Below, piece after piece: positions 56,187-64,000 of a DNA stretch of 64,000 nt (position 1 is its first letter; each line of letters starts with the position of its first letter). This stretch comes from Agapetus fuscipes (Eukaryota > Arthropoda > Insecta > Trichoptera > Glossosomatidae). The position numbers were made by a program, and so were the translations under genes. The DNA lies in NCBI GenBank assembly GCA_951799405.1, contig OX637338.1:4278001-4342000 (forward strand), given 5' to 3'. The notes beneath the pieces were generated by a model. That model did no database searches, was not told the DNA's origin, and saw only the letters and a program-made list of their open reading frames with translations.

Positions 56187-59100
56187 ATGGTGACATCTGC
56201 TATTGTGGAATATATTCCATGCAATGATTCTTTTGGTCATATCCATGGAAGATTACCTGGAACTGAATTAAATTACAACGTATGCCCTATATTAATTGTC
56301 CCAAGATATTGTATAGAAATTTCGGTTGTATTTTTTTTTGGAAAATATTGATTTGTCATTGTGTTTTCAGGGGAATTATGTGAAGGTATCCTGGGAAGAG
56401 AAGAGTATTATTTTATGGTGTGTAGAGAGCCATGCGTCGGCTGGATTCCTTGGATTGAACTCTGCATACGCTGACAAGCTTGGTATCCGGGAAGGAACTG
56501 TTGTTTCTATATCCACCAGTCCCAGGATCCCAGCGTTGGCAAAAGTTACTATTTACGCAGACAGTGAAGACGATCTGGATATACTGGTTATTTCATAGTT
56601 ATTTTTATTTAGAACGTTTATGATTTAAGTTTTACTTTTGTCTTGGACCTGCCCGCCATTCATTTAGGGGTGGTCAGTACCTCCATTGATCTTTCATCTG
56701 TTCGACGTTCATCACTCTTTGCACACACTCTCTTCTATTTTTCTCATTCATAATTATTTGTAATTTCACTTTGTTAGTCAATCCATTCTTTCCTTGGTCC
56801 TCCCCTTCCAAACATACTTCTGACATTCCCTGTGTATGTACTATAACATAAGATATTGTATCTAGGATAAAAGTATTGAGTGAGATTGTTTCAGTTTGAA
56901 GGTGTGCCTATTTAGAGCCACAATCAACAGAAAACAGCTTTTTTTTATGTTTCATTGTCGGAGCTCAAAATTATCTGGCATCAATGAATATCTGCATGTT
57001 ACTTATGCCCCTAAGTACGTACTCTATTGTTAGTCAAAGTTTGAATCCACAAGGGTTGTCTTCTGAAATTATCCTTACTTATCTTGGGAAAGCACCCTTC
57101 AGGTGGTGTACATTTCCTTTAAGTTAACTGATTATAATGGATCTCCCTGTCATGTAAATCAATCAGTGGGTTTTTTTGTTTTCCAGGAATCAAGCGCAGA
57201 TAAACTCCAGTGGATCCTGCTGGACCAGCTCAGGATAGTTGTGGAGAATCAGCCGATGCTCATTTGGATTTCTTCGTCAGTATTTGCCAGCATCAGATCC
57301 CCAGACTCCTCAATTCTGCAGCAGCAGACAGAAGTCAATGTCGTGCTGCAGACAACTGCTACTGAGAGAGACAAGAAAGCTTATGAAACTTACAACTTAT
57401 TGAAAGATTTTACTTCGGAGGTGTCATTCACAACTCATAATGAAAAAATAGAAGATGTATTGATCAAATATAAAGATATCAATAAAACAATTTGTGTTGC
57501 AGCAGTTGTGGAGGATCAAAGAACAAGTGACAAGTTGAGAAAAACTTGTGAATCCAATGAGACGTTCATAGTCTTTTGTAACGATCCTAATATCGACAGG
57601 AATGTTAATGAAGTTTACCTGCTGAGATGTATGGAAACTAAAAATGATGCATCTGAAAAAGAAAAGAATGAAGACAAAAAAGGAAAGAAGAAAGACGAGG
57701 AATGTTGTAAAAATGTTTTTGTTAAGGTTAAAAGAGTACTCAAGTTTCCAGATTGCAAGGAATTTAGTGTTTGTAGTAAATATTCAACGGTATTTATACC
57801 TAAAAAGCTGAACAATGTATTGAATATTGATACAGGTACTAAACTAACTCTGGAAAAGTGTTCAGGGAACGGATGTCCCGAAGCAATAGAGCTGTCGCCA
57901 GTCATGACAGAAGGAAATATAATTAAGGATGATCTAGAAACAGACTTTAAAATGTTCATTACATCCCAATTCACTCCGAATGACACATTTCTTGTAAACA
58001 ATGGGCTTATCATCAACATGTCGCCTTTTAAGAATTCATCTTGTCAGATAACCTTACATCCCAAGGCTTTGAAATATGTTTTGATAAACGGAGAGACTTT
58101 ACGGCGTTGTAAAGTTTTTGCTAATCAGACATCTGTCCAGCCTTATGAAAAGAAATTGTCTCATTCACATTCTGACGTTGATACTTTATGTAGAGAAATT
58201 AAGTCTTTTGAAGAAATAGTAGCAAAGTGTGTAGAAACACTCAAAATCAATATTCTTATGAGTGAGGATGATTTGGAGATATCGCTTTTTAATTCAAATT
58301 CCATTTTCATATTTGGTGAGTATAATTGTATACAATGCTTTTATGAACGTCCTGAAATAGATAATCAATTTATTTTTCTATTTATTAGGTTCACCTGGTT
58401 CAGGAAAGACGTCGCTTTGTTATGCCATTCTCGCCGACTTAGGCCTTTGGTTTACAAGGTTGGATTGCCGCGCAATCAGAGGTCGGAAAGATGCCTCGGA
58501 AATATTTCAGCGGACCATGGATCTTTGTGAATACCATAGTCCATCGGTGCTAGTGTGTGATGACATTGAATCCCTGATCCCCAACGAAAGTGATGGACTT
58601 ACTCCGCAAGACAGCGCATACTATGAAACGTATGTCTGCTTAAACAATTCATCTTGTATTGCTCACTATTCCATTGTTCATGTATTATAGCAATATTTTA
58701 TTTTGTGATTTTAGTTTAGTTTATTCAATAAGAAGTATATTCAATGAATGTAAAGGAGTCAGTATCATATTGACTGCCGTTGGACTGGGCTCTGTTCATT
58801 CTGCGTTTAAAGTAACAAAAGGAGAATGCATGTTTACTAGTCACTTTACTATACCGGAACTAACACAGGCAAGTTTTAACAACCCTTTGAATTCAAGCAT
58901 GTTTCTTAACTTGTATAGAAATAGCAAATAAATTGTTTGTGTTGACAGGATGAGAGGATTTTGTTTTTAAAACACATCACTAAGATGAGTCTTTACAATT
59001 CTCATAACTTGCAACAAGAGGACTTTTACCAAATGGCTGTCGAAGGGAATAAAATGAATGCCAGAGAATTAACTTACATGGTCACTAAAAGAATCTACAA

Positions 59101-61168
59101 AGCTGTCAAAAAAGCAGGTTGGTATTTCGCAGCACATCCTACCAATGAGCGTACATATTCTTTGAATTATTCAAGTATTACTTTTTTCACAACTATGATT
59201 AAACGATTTTAGTAAGCGATAAAACTTCCCCTATATTCTTGGAAGCGATTGAAGAAACCAATAAGAAGCAATATAATGAAGCAGAAGAGTGGAAATCTAT
59301 TGGAGGAATGAAGAAAGTCAAAGAAATGTTTGTTGAAATATTGTATTGGCCCATTAAGGTGTGTTTCATTATCCTGGTTAAATTAAAATGTTTACAACTA
59401 ATCAATTTGGAATCCAGTTTAAATGATTTTTGATGTGGCTTTTATTATTTTTAGTATCCAAGTCTGTTCCCAAAGCAGCCTGGAGGAGTTTTGTTATTTG
59501 GTCCTCCCGGAAGTGGGAAGTCTCTGATTGGCTCGAGCATTGCAAAGTTACCGCAGTTGTCTTTCATTTGTGTGAAAGGACCGGAGCTTTTATCCAAATA
59601 TATTGGACAGAGTGAATTGGGAGTGCGGAATATATTTGAGAAGTATTTTCTTATAACTCCTTTGTAATTGTTATACTCTCAATCATTTATTTTATTTCTT
59701 TAATGATTTTTTTTAATATTATCTTTTCAGAGCTGAGAAACAAACACCATGTGTACTTTTCTTTGATGAGTTTGACAGTTTAGCTCCGCGGTAAATACTT
59801 TTACATTGACTTTTGTTTGCCATTTTCTTGCATGAGTTTTGCATGAATAAGAATCTTTTGTTGTTGCAGTCGTGGTCAAGATTCCACCGGTGTGACTGAC
59901 AGAGTGGTAAATCAGCTCCTCACTCAGTTGGATGGAGTGGAAGGACAAGCCAAAGGAGTGACTGTTGTTGCGGCCACCTCGAGACCAGATTTGCTGGATG
60001 GCGCCCTTTTAAGACCTGGAAGATTTGATACAACAATCTATTGCTCAATGCCAAATAAGGTTATTTATTTTGAGAGATAATTTTACCATTTTTAATGAAT
60101 TTAACAGTGTAATTAGATAAACATGGAACGACGAAAAAAAGGATTGATGAATAAGTTTGATTGTAGATGACTGCAATCTGTTCAGAGTGTAAAAAAGGAA
60201 AAACGGATGAAGTGACTGATGAGTATAGTATAGTACAAAGTGGAGACACATTTAGGGAGGTTCTGGTCATGCCTAGGGGAATGGCAGCTCCATACCGTCA
60301 CATTACAGCAATAACAGAGTAATTGTGACTTAAAAAATTCTTCTAGATGACCAGGGGGGAAGTCTCGACGACTGTCGATAGTTCTTATCATATCTATTCG
60401 AAGATACTATGGAATAAACATGGCGGTGTATCAACAGCTGATCCATTTTAAATGGAACAATGATCAGCTGTTCAGGCACAACCATGTTTAATTCTGTCCT
60501 ATCTTCAAATAGATACGGTAATATCTACCGAAGGCCGTCGAGACTTCCACCCCTGGTGGGATGAGGCTGGGACTGATATAGGTTGATGAGAGATGTCTCA
60601 CAATTTGTCATTATGGAATTTTGTACAAAGGTTGTGAGACCAGTAGAAAACTACAGGGGAAGAACAAGGAATGTCAGTTGAAGAAAATTATGAGTAAATC
60701 CAAATTCTAAATTTGAAACCATGGTTATTGCGTGTCACAAAGAACCGGAAATACCGCCATAAATTGTGATAGCCATTGTTGCTACATTACAATTTTTGCG
60801 GGGCTTTAGATACACACAGATGCCACAAGATTTTGCTTTTTTTCTTACAAACTTATTTTTTTATTTTTGCATACATTCCTTGTTTTTCCACTGTAGTCTT
60901 CAGTTGCAGGCACAGTATTTGAGAGGCAAAGGCTCGATTTGGGCCGTTGCCTCATCAAATACGAGAACAAGGAGAGAATTATGATTTACTGATTTTGAAA
61001 TCCTTCCAGGATGACCGAGAGGAGATCTTGAAGGTTCTGAGTGATGGGTTGGCACTGTCTCCTGATGTAAGCTTGGAGGAGATTGCCGAGTTGACTGATG
61101 GATTCACCGGGGCTGACCTCAAATCCATCTTGTCCACGGCACAGCTGACCTGCCTAGAGGAGAATCTG
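56187..61168 (+). CDS. PEX1: PEX1, peroxisomal AAA ATPase (3' end beyond the window)
   Basis: Eleven exons give 915 codons: 56187-56279, 56371-56586, 57187-58315, 58389-58629, 58715-58868, 58949-59117, 59213-59358, 59455-59642, 59731-59790, 59870-60059, 61010-61168. All phases agree. The start is ATG 56187 ([18 protein letters not shown]). Residues 1-~170 match the PEX1 N-terminal double-psi-barrel domain ([31 protein letters not shown]). D1 has Walker A GSPGSGKT (480-487) with a weak Walker B LVCDDIES (no Glu). D2 has [13 protein letters not shown], Walker A GPPGSGKS (732-739), [14 protein letters not shown], Walker B LFFDEFDS (E792), [17 protein letters not shown] and LRPGRFD, then [18 protein letters not shown]1 with PEX6 extracts the PEX5 receptor from the peroxisome membrane. 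The intron after exon 5 uses a GC donor (CAG|gcaagt). No C-terminal exon is found before 64000. Confidence 0.96.
56640..56850 (-). pseudogene. Degenerate RTE-type LINE 3' end in PEX1 intron 2
   Basis: The - strand translation contains [14 protein letters not shown], paralleling GRGRPRKVWMDQI of the intact LINE, followed by broken frames. It is an old fragment of a related lineage. Confidence 0.5.
60343..60556. repeat. Inverted-repeat MITE, ~214 bp, in PEX1 intron 10
   Basis: The left end (ccaggggggaagtctcgacg) and right end (cgtcgagacttccacccctgg-type) are inverted. They continue inward through atctattcgaagata / tatcttcaaatagat and aaacatggcggtg. Partial copies lie at 2148 and 19088. Confidence 0.8.
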
Positions 61169-61369
61169 GTAATTTTATTTTTTTCATGTCATTCCTGTCA
61201 AAGATATCAATATCAATATAATTTATTTTAGATGCTGTATACATGGGCGTACCCAGGAAGGGCCAGGGAGGGAGCAGCTGCTTGCCCCCTGGAAGTAAAA
61301 AAATATCTTAATCGTTATTAAATTGCATTATAATTGGGTGTTTATTTCAAACCCCAAAGTAAAGTACCG
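61169..61369. other. Start of PEX1 intron 11, no exon found
   Basis: Follows the donor ctg|gtaatt. Nothing else recognised. Confidence 0.4.
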
Positions 61370-61560
61370 CAAGGTTTACTCAGCCTTCACCAGAAATGAG
61401 TACCAGCGCTCTCGGGAGCTGGGAAACCCCTACTTCAACTGAAGTGGTTGGCGTAAGGCCGGCCCCCTTACCTGTAAAAATAAATAGGTTCAACTCAGCA
61501 CATGCAATCCCTTCGGGGATAACGCGGCAAGAAGTTACACTGTATGTGTATTTTAGTTTT
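61370..61560 (+). repeat. SINE-B, head missing
   Basis: It runs caaggtttactcagccttca, cctacttcaactgaagtggt, ttcggggataacgcggcaag and ttacactgtatgtgtat. The tRNA-like head is absent. Confidence 0.82.
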
Positions 61561-61918
61561 AGTTTATTGAAATTACCATATTACAACCATGGCCTGCCCC
61601 CCCCCCCCCTAGTTATGCCCTTGGCTGTATGTCTAAATAAGGATTTGGTGCTTTTGTTGAACGATTGATTGTATTAAGTTCTTCAGTCACAATGTCCTTC
61701 AGCGTCCTTGAGTCCTCGCTCAATCTTTCCTTATATTATAAGATGGATTATCTTCAAAGAAAAAAATGCTTCACCTTTTTTTCAAAAATTCTTCCACCTT
61801 TTTATTGTTCCTAATAAATTTTTTTATATGATGAAGTGGTAATTTTTTTACAATGCTGACCTATAATCTATAATCTACATGAGTTGCAAAGAAATATTGA
61901 CTTTCATAGACTTTAATT

Positions 61919-62385
61919 GACCGGTCCGTAGTTCAGTGGTAACACTTCGGACTCTGAATGGAAGGTTGTGGGTTCGAATCCCGGCGGAGCACAGAAAATA
62001 TACCTTTTAAATATTTTTCAAATTTGCTCTTCGCTGGGTTGAAAAATTCATAAACCTTTACCAACGACTGGTCACCAAAGGTCCATCTAGCCTTACAGCA
62101 ACTGGGTCTTACTTGAGAATTGACGCTTTGTAGCGACAACGACCAAGCTCGTAAAAAGGTCGATAGCTCAATTAGTAGAATGCTGACAGCAAGGGTTCTA
62201 TCTCAAGGTTTACTCAGCCTTCACAAGAAATGAGAACCAGCCCCCCCACTTCAGCTGAAAGAGGTTGGAGTGAGGCTGGCCCCCTTACCTGTAAAAATAA
62301 ATAAGTCCTGAATCGCCACATGCGACCCCTTCGGGGATAACGCAGGCAAGAAGTTACACTATATGTGTAGCTTAGTTGCGTTTAT
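61919..62385 (+). repeat. Composite SINE: SINE-A joined to SINE-B
   Basis: SINE-A (A box cgtagttcagtggtaacact; B box gtgggttcgaatcccggc) runs to about 62150. The junction caagctcgtaaaaaggtcga then leads into a SINE-B whose head is slightly deleted (gatagctcaattagtagaat, then gacagcaagggttc), with the body to gtgtagcttagttgcg. It has the same join as 26651-27160. Confidence 0.85.
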
Positions 62386-62495
62386 AGATATACAACTTTT
62401 GCTGACCTTCCCAGAAGCAGGGGTGACATTGGCAATGTGAACGATTTTTTACAGCATGGGTGGTCAGCCTCATACCAACCTATAAATCAAGGATA
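62384..62495 (-). repeat. LINE-tail module, - strand, partial
   Basis: The sequences acaacttttgctgaccttcc, gcaggggtgacattggcaat and caacctataaatcaaggat form the 5' half of the module only. Confidence 0.8.
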
Positions 62496-62891
62496 TTACT
62501 ACAGATACTATTATTCATACTACAACTTTATGTACCCCTCTCTAGTATGGCCTTGGTACCCCTAGTATAAAACAGCGCGTAAATTCCCCAGAATTGCGTA
62601 AATAGAAAAATGTATGGGATATACAACAGCACCCCTAGCGGGTGATTTACTTTTTTCTAAATCTTACGCGATGGCGGGGAATTAATGTGAAGCTTTATAA
62701 TACAGTAAAAGATGTACAAATAATGAGTCCTATCAGAAGAACAAAAATACAGCAATGGTACGTGCATAGGTACACTGTACCTATGCACGGCTTAAACTGA
62801 ACGTGGTGAAAATCGTAATTAATGTCACCATCTTGTAAAACGTCACTTTTGATAGTTCAATGAAATGTTAGGTGAATTGCTAAAATTTAAA
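62496..62891. other. Intergenic or intronic stretch, nothing recognised
   Basis: No supported feature. It contains a small palindrome at about 62760-62790 (cgtgcataggtac / gtacctatgcacg). Confidence 0.4.
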
Positions 62892-63215
62892 AGTCCGATT
62901 GGATAGCTCAGTGGTAGAGTGCTTGTATTCCATGCCGAGAGCTCGAATTCGAGTCTCACCGAAGGTGTTCGAAATGATTTCGCGTTTCGGTGTTTATTTC
63001 GAAATCCAAAATAATATACCTGCAAGGTTTTTTCAGCATTCACAAGAAATGAGCACCATTATCCGCGGGAACTGGGAAACCCCCACTTCAAATGAAGTGG
63101 TTGGGGTAAGGCCGGCCCCCTTACCTGTAAATATAAATAGGTTACACTCGCCACATGCGAATCCTTTCGGGGATAACGCGGCAAAGAAATTTCACTATAT
63201 GTGTAGCTTAGTTGC
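62892..63215 (+). repeat. SINE-B, full length
   Basis: The head is gattggatagctcagtggta (A box) and gctcgaattcgagtctcacc (B box). The body is aaacccccacttcaaatgaa, ggggtaaggccggccccctt and atgtgtagcttagttgcgt. Confidence 0.88.
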
Positions 63216-63279
63216 GTTGCGATAAATAAAATTTGCGAAAAAATTGGCCATTTGAGATTTGAAGTTATATCTCTAGAAA

Positions 63280-63450
63280 TGAGTACCAGCCCTCTCGGGA
63301 GCTGGGAAACCCCCACTTCAACTGAAGTGGTTGGCGTAAGGCCGGCCCCTTTACCTGTAAATATAAATAGGTTCAACTCGCTACATGCGAATCCCTTCGG
63401 GGATAACGCGGCAAGAAATTTCACTATATGTGTAATTTAGTTGCGTTGCG
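63280..63450 (+). repeat. SINE-B, 3' two thirds
   Basis: The sequences gagtaccagccctctcggga, cacttcaactgaagtggttg and ttcactatatgtgtaattta match. Together with the previous copy it makes a near-tandem pair. Confidence 0.85.
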
Positions 63451-63559
63451 TAAAAACTATTTTTTTGAAGAAAAACAAAATACAATACTACATTGATTTT
63501 AATAGTAGGTGCAAGTTCTAATTGTTGAAGCTGTGTAGGATATCAATATGCATGGAGAT

Positions 63560-63745
63560 AATATTCAATATACCTATCTTATATTCAAAATATCTTATAT
63601 TCAATAGGTATATCTTATATTCAAAATATCTTATATTCAAAATATCTTATATTCAAAATATCTTATATTCAAAATATCTTATATTCAATAGGTATATCTT
63701 ATATTCAAAATATCTTATATTCAAAATATCTTATATTCAATATAT
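63560..63745. repeat. AT-rich minisatellite, ~16-bp unit
   Basis: The unit tatcttatattcaaaa is repeated about eleven times, with three variant units carrying taggta (attcaataggtatatctt). Confidence 0.92.
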
Positions 63746-64000
63746 TCTTATATATCGATGTCAATATGCATGATTAGTTGATATGGGGAGACGCCATTGG
63801 AGATGCTAATTTCTCGTGAATTGATATTTTGTAATTAAGATAGTGGGGGGGATGATTCCACATGTACACTTTGCGGCTGGGCTGAGACCTGCTCTCAGTA
63901 AATAGATGGGTACATACTCGTAATACAGATACCATCTTGGCGTTCTCACGTTCACAGAAGGTGGCTGAGATTGTAGTTAACGACATTGTTAATTACACTA
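63746..64000. other. Window end, nothing recognised
   Basis: The 70-codon - strand frame here (63774-63986) has no recognisable content, and no PEX1 C-terminal exon is seen. Confidence 0.4.

Noticed and set aside
57103..57186. Separate gene starting at ATG 57103
   Set aside because: The frame continues from intron sequence into PEX1 exon 3. The acceptor ttttccag at 57186 and homology place the exon start at 57187.

Overview
This window is nuclear DNA of an arthropod, most likely an insect. The evidence is spliced genes with GT-AG (and two GC-AG) introns, a chitin-binding cuticle-type gene, AT-rich intergenic DNA and a heavy load of RTE-type LINEs, tRNA-derived SINEs and short inverted-repeat elements. 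I cannot fix the order from sequence alone; Lepidoptera is a guess. No bacterial, plasmid or CRISPR features are present.

Six host genes can be assembled, mostly exon by exon with consistent splice phases. (1) A secreted single-CBM14 chitin-binding protein (CPAP1/peritrophin-like), + strand, 13022-19959, 5' end incomplete. (2) PIGW, the GPI inositol acyltransferase, + strand, 21938-23314, one coding exon with a 5'UTR intron. (3) A Cdc1/MPPE1(PGAP5)-family metallophosphoesterase, - strand, 24597-33947, six exons, tail-to-tail with PIGW. (4) A PABIR/FAM122-type PP2A-B55 regulator, + strand, 34387-36998, three exons, head-to-head with gene 3. (5) Cyclin B3, - strand, 49392-54966, six exons. (6) PEX1, the peroxisomal AAA ATPase, + strand, 56187-61168, eleven exons, with its 3' end missing from the window. 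Genes 2 and 3 both point to GPI-anchor metabolism; genes 4 and 5 both act on mitotic entry and exit.

Most other recognisable sequence is mobile DNA. It includes an intact 1001-codon RTE-type LINE (41859-44864) and about a dozen copies of a ~250-bp module identical in kind to its 3' tail. There are two tRNA-derived SINE families (called SINE-A and SINE-B here) that also occur fused as a heterodimer. A young Ty3/gypsy-type LTR element lacks reverse transcriptase and sits 18 bp from a splice donor. There are also hAT and Harbinger-like non-autonomous DNA elements with target-site duplications, and several foldback elements, some with hammerhead-like hairpins. Minisatellites lie at 7741-7936, 10980-11137, 35110-35471 and 63560-63745.

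Layout: 1-12950 is repeats only; 13000-20000 the cuticle-type gene; 21000-37000 the PIGW/metallophosphoesterase/PABIR cluster with deeply nested transposons in the introns; 37000-49300 repeats and the intact LINE; 49392-61168 the divergent cyclin B3-PEX1 pair; 61169-64000 SINEs and a satellite. Identity calls rest on motif recognition, not on database searches.
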